The notes under the pieces: generated by a model
Told to the model about the DNA's origin: nothing
Database searches by the model: none
The model's input: the letters and a program-made list of their open reading frames with translations, nothing else
Made by a program: the position numbers and the translations under genes
Part shown: in pieces, positions 1 through 8,840 of the stretch
Numbering within the stretch: position 1 is the first letter of the stretch
How the letters are laid out: the number at the start of each line of letters is the position of its first letter
DNA from: Monarcha castaneiventris obscurior
Lineage: Eukaryota > Chordata > Aves > Passeriformes > Monarchidae
NCBI GenBank assembly: GCA_026261815.1
Contig: JAMPIT010000493.1
Coordinates: 3,427,501-3,491,500 of the forward strand
DNA length: 64,000 nucleotides
Reading direction: 5' to 3'

Positions 1-3000
1 TTCCCAGTTGGGAGATAAGGGGTCATGCCTTAAGGAGAGTGTCATAGAGATATTTTAGGCTTCAACAGATGAGTTTTAGATTTCAGTGGAGGATGCATAA
101 CAGAGAAACTTATTTTCAACACCAATTCAACTTAGGAAAAGAATTTTGACTCTTGTCTATTTTAGAAGTCTTTATATCATAATTGCCTGCAAAACACTTT
201 TGTCTTGTCAATCTTGGCTTAGATCAAAGTGGAATTAAATTCCATTTTTTGTCTTCATGTAGAGCTGCAGTCACCCTTCCCAGAGAACAAAGTTCCCTGG
301 GAACACACTAGAGCTGCATGAATGGAATGCTGATTGTGCTCCATTCTCCCTCAAGCACCTCTTGGAAACCCAGGAAGGGGAAAGTGGGCAAATCGGAAGT
401 TTGCACTGTAAATGACCCACTCTGCAAGTGGCATTCACTCAGTGGCTTCTAGAAAAGAATAAATAATGTGGATTTCTGTATCTGAAGGCTAAATATTAGT
501 TTGACTTAATGAGCTCCAATTTGCAATTGCAACACGTATCATGCAGGGAATCTTCCCAGTGCACGTGGGCTTCACCAACACTGGTGAACTTCGTTATCAC
601 TCTACAGAAAGAATCACCTCTGGAGTTCCACAGAATGCCCAGGGAAGGGAGGACAATTGGCCAAATAAGATTTTTAAAAGTACTCAGCACCTGAAGTCAA
701 AGATGAGACCCCACACAAGACCCAGGCTACAGACAGTGATTTTTGTTACACAACTCAGCACACAGAACCCTGCTGCCACACTGACCAAAGTTTTCTCAAG
801 AGATTTTTTTACTGACAGATGAGTATCTCTGGGGTGTGGGTTTAAACCCCTGTTTGAGGACACATTCTCTCATGGGCTGTGTGGAAATAAAAAGAGAGGG
901 ACAAAGGAAAATCGAACACATCAGTCATTTCTTGGGTGCTTTAAATTCAAGCTTGGTATACGCCAGGCTGTTCCTCATTTCAGGGGAGCTGCTGGGCACT
1001 GTTAAAATAACATTGTAGCACTTTTTTTGTTGAGAATATGCAACGTAGTGCTTCCACTTTAGTGAGCACAAAATTTGACACAAGTATTCCTTCCAGAAAT
1101 ACTTCATCAACTTATGCAATCACTATTCAGCCAAGGGGAAACAGTAACAAAGCAGTAACAAAAAGCATCAAGCCAGCATATACTGTTTTTATTCCTTACA
1201 GAATTTGGCTCATGGAGGCACTCCTCTACACACTTCAGAAAATGCATGGACAGTTCTGATGGATCACCAGCAGGAATTTAACAAGTTTTAAAAATCAGAA
1301 ACAGCAGCGACATGGCAGGGGGAGGATGTTCATCCAGTACTCACATTCTGAACAAGTATAAGTGATAACCCACTGTTCTGACACAGACTAAATAAATCAG
1401 ATGTATTATTGCTCAGCTGAATTTCCAGTCTCAGAAATGATCCTGTTCGGCTGTTTCTTTTTACAAGCATTCTTCTCCTCTTAGTTCACTTTTAATTTTT
1501 AACTTTTATTTTATCCTAGTTGCATACCTAGTGTAGCCACTTGCTTTCTAAACAAAAGCTTTAATGTAAGGGAAGACTTTATATTTGTTAAATATTCTTC
1601 AGATATTATCCCCAAGACACAGAACAGTTTGAGAACTCTGTTAAACACTAATAGTCAGAAGTGTTTCTAATTACACCAAGCAAAGCGTTGTGGACAATCC
1701 TGATGTCAGCATTTTGACTCAAAATATCCTTGAAGAAATAACTCAGGGGAAGAATTTTTGCCTTCAATGCAGCAGCAAGGGAAAAACTCATCAGTTTAGC
1801 AAACAGCAAGGGAATTTCATTTAAGAAACTAATTCTGGCTGATTGATTTAAGAGCCAACTTCACTGAAGGCTACAGCTACAGCAACCATCAAATTTCCCT
1901 GAGAGCCCACCTGAAGCCCAGCTGTCAGAGTTACTGAAGTCATGAACATATCACAGCTGGCTTCTTCACTGCTCAGCAAAATAACCACTCTCTGCCTTGA
2001 GGTGTTTGCAAGAGCAAGACCTACATCTGTAACAGTGGAGGCAGCCTTAGGAACAAGATAAAAAGAAATGCAAGTATTCCCTGTAGAGTGATCTAATCCT
2101 TTTTTGCCCTGTGACTGCAAAGGATCACTTCTGTAAGGAACTCTGCACTCCAAACCATGTGATCTATCTAAATATTTACACTATGAGCACTATTAAAACT
2201 CTCCTCTGAAGCCATTAAACATAGTATTTTCAGCAAGCGAAATCAAACAATTATTATTTTGATTACGGTTCACTTTTAACTGGTTTTACCAGGGAAAAGC
2301 TTAATTGCTCTTAGTAACTCACAAGAGCCCCACAGCTGTGGTTTCAACTGAATATACTTTAAAATGTCAAATACCTACTTCCACTCTGTTTTCAAAAAGG
2401 GAAAAAAAAGGGAAGGAGAGGAAGAGAAAGAGGAAAAAAAAGGAACCTAATTAGATTTCTTTCTTTTCTTTACTATTTGTAACACTATCACACAAATTAG
2501 CAGCATGCACCCAAAAGGCTTTTTGTCCATCTCTCTGGCCTCCCTACCAAGCTTTTTCTTCCCTTCCCTCAGAATGTTACCAGTGTCCTTTCTCCCTTTT
2601 CATTCAGGAATAGCCTTGCTTTCATGGCTTTCTCTGTGCTCTCTAATCCTGTACACTCTACACTGATGAAGACAAAACCATAACAATGTTTTCATCACCA
2701 TACATGACATTTCCTCCCGTTCTAGAAGCATCTGCCCCCAGTAATCAACTTCCAGTACACTTCAATCCTACTTTTGCTGTAACTTTCAAATACATCTGTA
2801 AACTGTATCTAAGCTTTGGCAGAAAAGGAGAGCACATTATGTTAAGAAAGTACTCTGGGCAGAGAAGAAACATTGGAACACACAGCTCCCATGTTCTGCA
2901 TCTTGTTTTCAGCTTCCTATGTTCTACAGTATCTATAAAACAAAGCCCAGCAAGTACTCAGCAACACAAGGAACCAGCAAGAAGAAAATCACAGCAAAAA

Positions 3001-3011
3001 TTAATACTTAC
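1..3011 (-). other. SEC14L1: SEC14L1 intron 2 (5' part; downstream end off window)
   Basis: This sequence follows the GTAAGT donor of the first coding exon on the minus strand, so it is intronic. I looked for the next coding exon (the family continues with an AYERRFPTCP-like stretch) and did not find it, so it should lie beyond base 1. The interval is AT-rich with no CR1 or LTR copy I can recognise. It has a purine-rich tract at about 2398-2450 and a pyrimidine-rich stretch at about 2520-2600. A 101-codon minus-strand frame at 1848-2153 resembles no part of SEC14L1 and is not annotated as a gene. Confidence 0.8.
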
Positions 3012-3074
3012 AGCCATAATTAACTCAAAAGGGTGTTTATACACCCGTACAGGGGACTGGTACTTCTGCACCAT
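3012..3074 (-). CDS. SEC14L1: SEC14-like protein 1, first coding exon (residues 1-21)
   Basis: SEC14L1 is a cytosolic/Golgi-associated lipid-binding protein with an N-terminal PRELI/MSF1 domain, a CRAL-TRIO (Sec14) lipid-exchange domain and a C-terminal GOLD domain; it has also been described as a negative regulator of RIG-I signalling. Only the start of the PRELI/MSF1 domain is here. The minus strand reads MVQKYQSPVRVYK followed by HPFELIMA, then GTAAGT at 3011-3006, phase 0. This is almost identical to vertebrate SEC14L1. Lys4 and Ile19 favour SEC14L1 over the paralogue SEC14L5, which from memory has Arg and Val there. The ATG at 3074-3072 has a strong context (G at -3, G at +4), and two in-frame stops (TGA, TAA) lie upstream in the same exon, so the start is secure. 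Position 14 is His where mammals have Tyr. The remaining exons lie beyond base 1. Confidence 0.93.
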
Positions 3075-3103
3075 GGCTGCAGTTTAGTAAGATCAACTCA
3101 AAC
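3012..3103 (-). other. SEC14L1: SEC14L1 exon 2 with 29-nt 5' UTR segment
   Basis: On the minus strand a pyrimidine-rich acceptor ending TTTCTTTTTCAG (CAG at 3106-3104) precedes 29 nt of untranslated sequence and then the start codon. The exon ends at 3012 before a consensus GTAAGT. Exon length is 92 nt. Both splice sites agree with the coding phase of the family at this junction. Confidence 0.88.
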
Positions 3104-4301
3104 CTGAAAAAGAAATTTTTAAAACCATCTGTCAGACGTAGGAAGCCATTTTCAATTTTCTCTTGCAATTAGTCTGTGCGTGGTACCACGCCAGCAATTC
3201 CACAGGAAATCCTTCACAATTCCCTGACAACCTTTTTAAAGACCCAACAGGGCCCTGAAAAGCTATATATATATACATTTCTGTCAGAAATGACTTATCA
3301 TTTCTCCCAAAGACAACACAAATTTAGCACATTTTTAGTCCGCTTTTAGTAACAAATCTTCAACATATTTTATGGCTCTTTGTCAGGATGGTGAGACTTC
3401 CTGTGCTGCTGCTGAGAACCAAACACTGACACATCCCAGCGACAGGCAGAGAAGCATTTCCCAGTCCCCCAGCACAGTATGTGGGCTGCCCTGCTCAGAG
3501 CAGGGACTGGGGAACAAAAAAACCAAAACAAAACAAGAAAGAAATACAGGAAGCACAAAAAGGTTAAAAAAATAAGAGTTAAAAATGCTTGTTTTCAGAA
3601 AGAAAGGAAAAAAAAAAAAGGATTGCTAAAGCACACTGATGATCACGGGCATTCCTTGATCATCTTCAAAATAATTGAAACTTCTGAGAGAGAAACTTAT
3701 GAGATAGCTGGAGAAAAAAAACTTCGAAACAAAAATCCACTAAGCGGCCAGAAAAAATTCACTGGCAACACGGAGAGGAATTACTCCAAAGGCTTCGTGC
3801 CTGCTCTACCCGGCAAAGTGCTTGACCCGAACTCTCTCGACTGCAATTACGTTTATTGAAAAATTCTGGCAGTGGCACTCGCAGATGAATCGCGGGCTGC
3901 GAGCCAGCCTTATTTTAGCGAGAAATGGGTTTGCTACAGCAAGTTCGCTTCACTTTTCTGTCCGTAGGGCGCTCCCACGTCCCCGCAGCGCTGCGGGAGC
4001 GCTCCCGGCCCCGGGGCTGGGGCAGCGGGGCTCGGCGGCTCCCCGGCCCCGGCCGGAGCCAACAACAACCCCCCGAGCCACAGGAAAGTTCTCCGACATC
4101 CCAGCCCCGAGAGGAATTTACCCATGACTACCCCGCTTTTTTAAAAAAGAAAAAAAAACCAAAACACCTGAATCAGCACAAACAGCCGCAAACCCTCTCT
4201 AATCCCCGGACAAAAAGAGTTACACAACAAAGAAACTCCGCGTTCCTCCTCCCGCGGCGGAACCGGGAAACGTCGGGAAAGGATGGGATGGGGGGATGCT
4301 G

Positions 4302-4711
4302 TGACAGCCCTGAGCTCTCCCGGAGGGATCCGGGACAGCCCAGGAGGGAACGGGACACCCGAGACAGCCCGGGAGGGGAAGGGACACCTGTGACAGCCCC
4401 GCGCTGCCCCGGAGGGATCCGGGACACCCCGGGATGGAGGGACACCAGTGACAGCCCCGCGCTGCCCGGAGGGTTCCGGAACACCCCGGGAGGGGAAGGG
4501 ACGCCTGTGACAGCTCCGCAGCGACCGGGAGAGCCCGGGAGGGGAAGGGACACCTGTGACAGCCCCGCGCTGCCCCGGAGGGATCCGGGACACCCCGGGA
4601 GGGGAAGGGACACCTGTGACAGCTCCGCGCTGCTCCAGAGGGATCCAGGACACCCCGGGATGGAGGGACACCGGTGACAGCCCCGCGCTGCCCGGAGGGA
4701 CCCGGCCACAG
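4302..4711. repeat. GC-rich VNTR, unit about 58-60 bp, about 7-8 copies
   Basis: Units start with TGACAGCYCCGCGCTGC and continue through GGAGGGATCCGGGACACCCC and a GGGAGGGGAAGGGACACC end. Unit starts are at about 4302, 4391, 4449, 4508, 4557, 4617 and 4675; the first interval is a composite of about 89 bp and one unit is shortened to 49 bp. The array is stop-poor in several frames on both strands, which explains the overlapping open frames. It lies within predicted intron 1 of SEC14L1. Confidence 0.9.
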
Positions 4712-4787
4712 CCGCCTGCCCGGGGCGGCCGGAGCGCAGCGGCCGCGAGGCCGCCGGGACCCGCCCGAGGACGGCGACCCCCGCCCC

Positions 4788-4838
4788 ACCATCACCAGTA
4801 CCACCACCATCATTATTATTACCACCACCCCCCGTCCA
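4788..4838. repeat. Interrupted CAC/CAT and ATT trinucleotide repeat
   Basis: A run of CAC/CAT triplets with an internal ATTATTATTA block lies within the CpG island. It is imperfect and probably of modest variability. Confidence 0.8.
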
Positions 4839-5001
4839 CCACGGGCAGCGCCGACCGCTCCTCGGGGCTCCCCGCGGCCAGCGCTGAGAGGAGCCGGCGG
4901 GGAGCGGGCGGACAATGGGAAAGTTGCCGCGGGGCACGGCGGCGGGGCTGGGGGACGCAGGGCGCGGGCGGGGGCCCCGGGAGGCTCCGCGCCGCCCTTA
5001 C

Positions 5002-5031
5002 CGCTCGGAGCCGGCCGCGCTCTCCCCTCAT
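5002..5031 (-). other. Predicted upstream ORF (first 10 of 11 codons)
   Basis: The ATG at 5031-5029 opens ten codons (MRGERGRLRA) up to the donor. If spliced to exon 2 it gains one Val codon and stops at TGA (3100-3098), 23 nt before the SEC14L1 start codon. Initiation context is moderate. This follows only if exon 1 and exon 2 are joined as proposed. Confidence 0.4.
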
Positions 5032-5100
5032 GCCGCCGGGGCAGCGCCGTCCTGCCGCCGCCGCCCGTCGTTCGCGGTGCCGGGCGGGGGCGGGCCCGGC
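5002..5100 (-). other. SEC14L1: Predicted SEC14L1 non-coding exon 1 (5' limit uncertain)
   Basis: The best minus-strand donor in the CpG island is GCG|GTAAGGG, with the exon ending at 5002 and the intron starting at 5001. The transcription start is not visible; 5100 is only a working limit chosen because GC boxes and an NRF1 motif crowd 5082-5135. The exon contains an ATG at 5031-5029 (G at -3, A at +4) that opens a short frame unrelated to SEC14L1, so the exon acts as leader. RNA evidence would be needed to fix its ends. Confidence 0.5.
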
Positions 5101-5123
5101 GCCTGCGCGCTGCTGCGGGCGGG

Positions 5124-5133
5124 GCGCATGCGC
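5124..5133. promoter_or_regulatory. NRF1-type palindrome GCGCATGCGC
   Basis: A perfect GCGCATGCGC sits inside the CpG island, flanked by GGGCGGGG (5117-5124) and GGTGGGCGG. NRF1 sites of this form are typical of TATA-less housekeeping promoters. The site is about 120 bp upstream of the predicted exon 1 donor on the minus strand. Confidence 0.7.
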
Positions 5134-5294
5134 GGTGGGCGGCGCGGGGCGCCCGGCCGGCGTGAGGGGAGAGGCGAGTGTGGGGTGGGGGAATGGGGTG
5201 TGTGTGTGTGTGGGGAAGGGTCCGAAAGGGCGTCCGGCTTCACCCCCTGCCCTGGGCAGGGACAGCTTACAGTAGAGCAGATTGCTTCGAGCAC

Positions 5295-5398
5295 TGTCCA
5301 GCTTGGCCTTGAACGCTTCCAGAGAGGGGGCAGGCACAGCTGCTCTGTCCCACTGCCTCACCACCCTCACAAGGGAGGGTTTCTTCCAAACCTGTAAT
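5295..5398 (-). mobile_element. CR1 LINE fragment (outer layer of nested cluster)
   Basis: The plus strand reads as reversed CR1: a GTCCAGCTTGGCCTTGAA stretch, then CACTGCCTCACCACCCTCAC and GGGTTTCTTCC, matching the avian CR1 3' region in minus orientation. It appears to continue after an inserted piece at 5533. Confidence 0.85.
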
Positions 5399-5532
5399 CA
5401 CAGAATGACAGAATCAGTTGGGTTGGAAAAGACCTTTGAGATCACCAAGTCCAGCTTATGACCTAACACCACCTTGCCAATTAGACCATGGCACTAAGTG
5501 CCACATCCAGTCTTAAACACTTCCAGGAATGA
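5399..5532 (-). mobile_element. CR1 LINE 3' fragment, minus orientation (probable insertion)
   Basis: Begins with the reversed CR1 tail (CACAGAATGACAGAATC) followed by GGGTTGGAAAAGACC and ends in CACTTCCAGGAATGATGAC. Flanking sequence on each side reads as one continuous CR1 if this 134-bp piece is removed, so it looks like a 5'-truncated CR1 inserted into another CR1. No clear target duplication is seen. Confidence 0.75.
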
Positions 5533-5649
5533 TGACTAAACTAATCTAAACCTACTCTCTGTCAGTGTGAAGCCGTTCCCCCTTGTCCTGTCACTACATG
5601 CCCTGGTAAATACTCTCCCCTCAACTTTCTTGTAGGCTCCCTTCAGGAA
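5533..5649 (-). mobile_element. CR1 LINE fragment, minus orientation (outer layer continued)
   Basis: Continues the minus-orientation CR1 (AATCTAAACCTACTCTCTGTC, CCCCTTGTCCTGTCACTAC, TTCTTGTAGGCTCCCTTCAG). It is interrupted at 5650 by a plus-orientation CR1. Confidence 0.88.
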
Positions 5650-5909
5650 CGGCATGAAGCTGAGTCAGGGCAGGTTTAGGTTGGAGATCAGGAAAAGTTT
5701 TTCACACAGAAGGTGGCTGAGCACTGGAACAGGCTCCCCAGGGAGGTGGTCACAGCGCCGAGCCTGCTGGAGTTCAAGGAGCATTTGGACAGTGCTCTCA
5801 GGCACATGCTGGGATTCTTGGGGTGTCCTGCACAAGGCCAGGAGTTGGACTTGATGATCCTGGTGGGTCCCTTCCAACTCAGCACACTCTGTGATTCTGT
5901 GATTCAGTA
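5650..5909 (+). mobile_element. CR1 LINE 3' fragment inserted in opposite orientation
   Basis: Reads CAGGTTTAGGTTGGAGATCA, AACAGGCTCCCCAGGGAGG, then GGTCCCTTCCAACTCAGCAC and the tail GTGATTCTGTGATTC. It splits a minus-orientation CR1 at a point where the outer copy would otherwise be continuous. CAGGAA at 5644-5649 and again at 5910-5915 is a possible 6-bp target duplication. Confidence 0.92.
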
Positions 5910-6135
5910 CAGGAAGGCTGCAATTAGGTCACCCCGAAGTCTTCTCCAGGCTGAACAATTCCAATTCTCCCAGCCTTTCCTTGTATCAGAACTGCCCTAA
6001 CCCTCCAATCGTCTCGGTGCCTCCTCTGGACTCGCTCCAGCAGGTCCATGCCTGTGCAGGAGCCTCAGAGCTGGATACGGTATTCCAGGTGGGCTCTCAC
6101 CTGAGCGGGGCAGTGGGGCAGGGTCCCCATCAAAC
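5910..6135 (-). mobile_element. CR1 LINE fragment, minus orientation (after insertion)
   Basis: Resumes the outer CR1: AGGAAGGCTGCAATTAGGTC, CTTCTCCAGGCTGAACAATT, GGACTCGCTCCAGCAGGTCC, GAGCTGGATACGGTATTCCA and GGTGGGCTCTCACC. Together with 5295-5398 and 5533-5649 this is one CR1 of about 450 bp broken by two insertions. Confidence 0.9.
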
Positions 6136-8714
6136 ACATCCATGTACACACACCGAGTTATGTGCACACACCGAGTTATGTACACACACCCCAGGGGCAG
6201 GAGGACACGGACAGCGGGACATGGCACCTTCTGCAGGTACCTCCCCTCAGCCTCCTGAGCATCCTGTGGTCCCACAGCCCTCGTGGCTCCCTCGGCGCAG
6301 GGCTCTGGGGGGCTCTGGGGGGCTCTGGGTGGGTTTCAGGCACCATCAGGGGTGAGGTCAGCTCAGGGCAATGGCACAGCCCGGAGTCAGCACAGCCGTG
6401 CCAGAGTCACTCGGTGCTCCAGGGCCGTGGTGCCGTGGGGAGCACAGGGACCTGCCTTGGTCACTGCTGGAGCATCTTCCTGCCTCTCCTCTGTGTCCAT
6501 GATTAGCCAGCACTTACCCATCCCAGGGAACTGCAGTGTGGGATGCCTCTAAGAGCTCTGTCTCACACCATGCATGGTTTAACTGAGATGTACTAAAAGC
6601 AAGAAGTACAATGGTGTTTTTTGCAGTACCAGAGTATCACAAACAGTGTTAAAATAAGGACTTGGAAGTTAGGAGCTTATGTCTCTGCTCCCTTCAACAG
6701 CACTATTGAGACATTTTGTTTACCCACAATATCTTTTATTAATGGCTCACTCCCTCAGAATATAAATCTACTGAAATTCAGAGTCATATCCTGACATTTT
6801 GATGCAATTCTTTCCCTAGGAAAGCTGAATTTGTGGTTACCACTAATGAGGGATTATGCTACCATTCTTTCTTGCACAAACCTTGTGTCTTTTAAAGTTA
6901 GTCAAGCATAGCCTCTTGTCTGATCTGAACTAGTCCTTACAAGAAGTTGTTTAATGTGTTGAGAAATTGTTCCTCTGAATCTCGTTTCTGTTGTGGCACT
7001 TGGCCAGTTGCCTTCATGTAGCTGAAGTTAACTAGCTAACTGTAATTAGATTTAGTTATCTGATTGATATTCCATGCCATTATGCCTGCAACATCCTTTT
7101 CCTGCTCTGAAAGCCTGAGATATAATCCTACCAGCATAGCAGGGAGAGGAATTTATGCCCACTCAGATTCCTCTTTGTTTATAACATTTCCGTCTTTAGA
7201 TTCTGGGAAATGTTAATTCTTACTGACCACCACTATTCTACCTAACCAAATGGCCAGGTAACCAGAAATGCTTTATTTGGACTTTTAAAGGTATTTGGAG
7301 TTTATTGATAGAGTGAAAATCCATAAATTAATGTCTAAATCAATTGTAGTCTTGGCTGTTTTCTGCAGAAACAACAATCTCAGCAAGATAGACAAAGAAG
7401 AGGAAAGTAATACAGTTTTAAATTTTTCTGTTGTTTATTTTCCTATTACATCTTCTCTTACGGAAGCTCCAGCCATGCATCGTTAGGAGGAACATAAAGG
7501 AATAAATGTGTGGGTGAAATGTTTCAGGAAAGCTGTGAGGCATGCTAGAGACTGAAGCCCAGAGGACACAGCCTGAAAGTGCAAACTGTTCCATATTCTC
7601 GGAAAATTAGGAATGCAGCCTGCTAGATATGAAGGGAAGTTTGGCCTTAGGGAGGTTATGCAAGGTCAGTCACTTCCCTCCATCTGAGCACTTTCCCTGG
7701 ATTGCATTCCTTCACGTTATGAACTCTGGTTACACAACTCGAGGCAATTGTTATCTGGATTCGGGCAATATTGCCATGGAAATTAATGAGAGCTATTGGT
7801 AGTCAATCCTTTACTATTAATAATAACTAACTGAAAGTACAGTTGCTTGGGAGCAATGCAGGGCTGATGAATATGAGAAAATATTCAAAACACCTCTCAG
7901 CCGTGCTGGAATGCAGCTCAAGCTCCTGGAATTTCAGCAGGCAGGAACTTGCTCTGGTTTCTTTTGTTCACATCCCAGGCTGTGAGGAAAAATGAAGCGA
8001 TTCTGCCTTCTTACTGTCCAGCAAGTCTCATCTTCAGAGCTGTTGTACTAAACAGAGGAGTTTGTCAGCAGTTTGTAACAAGAGAGAACATGTTCACTCA
8101 AAGTCTTGCTGCTAAGCCATACATTTATTAAAATATGTGGAAAAGGGATGAGAGTTTGAGTTCAGACACACTGAAGTGCTTCAAGAGCCATTCCCTAACA
8201 AATCAGCCCCGTCTGAGACAGTGGGATTTTTTTTATGAGCTACTGGCTGCATTGAAATAAATACCTGCTTCCTAAACCTTTAAAACCATGGAAATGGTCC
8301 CAAATGATAACACTGCCAGCATGATTGAAATAATAGTAAGCATGATGAGTGACAAACAGTTAATGGAACAGAGCTGTGCCCTGGGGACATTGATTCTGGT
8401 TTACAGAGGGTTTTTATTTAATGCATCACAGGTATTTCACTAGGTGTCACCATTTTTACTTTCCCTTGTCAGTCTAGGGAGAGACAAACTGGTAAAGCTG
8501 GATGTGAGGATGTGTGGACTCCTTCACCCCTTTTCTCTTAAAAATAACTGTGACCCCCAAGTTCAGCCCTCCAGACAGCATGTGCCCATCCATTACAGTT
8601 GTACGTATTTTTGTAAGCTCCCTGGATAGCCCATACTGGTGAAACAGTGAACAGGAGGAAACATTTCTCCACATATCTCTGGAGATCTAAAAGCCCTTCA
8701 TAATGGCAGGGAAG
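6136..8714. other. No gene recognised; short duplications then AT-rich unique DNA
   Basis: 6143-6190 has a 21-bp CACACACCGAGTTATGT type duplication and 6300-6330 a triple GGGGGGCTCT repeat. From about 6560 the sequence becomes AT-rich, unique and CpG-poor. I see no splice-flanked coding exon and no recognisable repeat. Confidence 0.6.
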
Positions 8715-8840
8715 ACACTAATAATCCCAATATGCAGGTATAAATACTGAGGTTCACAAAATGCCATAGGAAAAGTCACACAGTAAGTCAGTATGAGAAA
8801 GGGGACCAGAGCTCCTCACTTCCTGGGTGGTTCCCTTATT
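8715..8840 (+). mobile_element. Ancient MIR/CORE-like SINE
   Basis: The plus strand follows the amniote MIR body in order: a TAATAATCCCAATATGCAGG segment (usual form TTATCCCCATTTTACAG), ATACTGAGGTTCACA (usual AACTGAGGCTCAGA), GTCACACAGTAAGTCAGTA, then GGGGACCAGAGCTCC. Divergence is high, as expected for a copy older than the bird radiation. Ends are approximate. Confidence 0.7.

Larger units (their letters stand above)
3104..5001 (-). other. SEC14L1: SEC14L1 intron 1 (predicted)
   Basis: This interval runs between the predicted exon 1 donor (GTAAGG starting at 5001) and the exon 2 acceptor (CAG at 3106-3104). The part nearest exon 2 (3104-3950) is AT-rich, with a TATATATATA run at about 3265 and A-rich tracts at about 3540-3620 and 3714. 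The part nearest exon 1 is CpG island and VNTR. The assignment depends on exon 1 being correct; other first exons inside the island are possible, for example one using GGTAAAT on the minus strand near 4120. Confidence 0.6.
3960..5190. promoter_or_regulatory. SEC14L1: CpG island at the SEC14L1 promoter
   Basis: The region is strongly GC- and CpG-rich, with a short AT-rich break at about 4130-4210. It holds several GC boxes (GGGCGGGG at 5117-5124; a GGGCGGGGGCGGG run from 5082) and a perfect NRF1-type palindrome. There is no TATA box, so this looks like a TATA-less housekeeping promoter. It lies immediately 5' of the SEC14L1 coding exon on the minus strand, which makes it the natural promoter for that gene. 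Antisense or bidirectional output is possible but I see no clear plus-strand exon. Confidence 0.8.

Noticed and set aside
1848..2153. 101-codon minus-strand ORF with protein-like composition
   Set aside because: It lies inside SEC14L1 intron 2, matches no part of SEC14L1 or any protein I recognise, and its possible splice sites (an AAG acceptor-like and CAG|GTGGGC) are weak.
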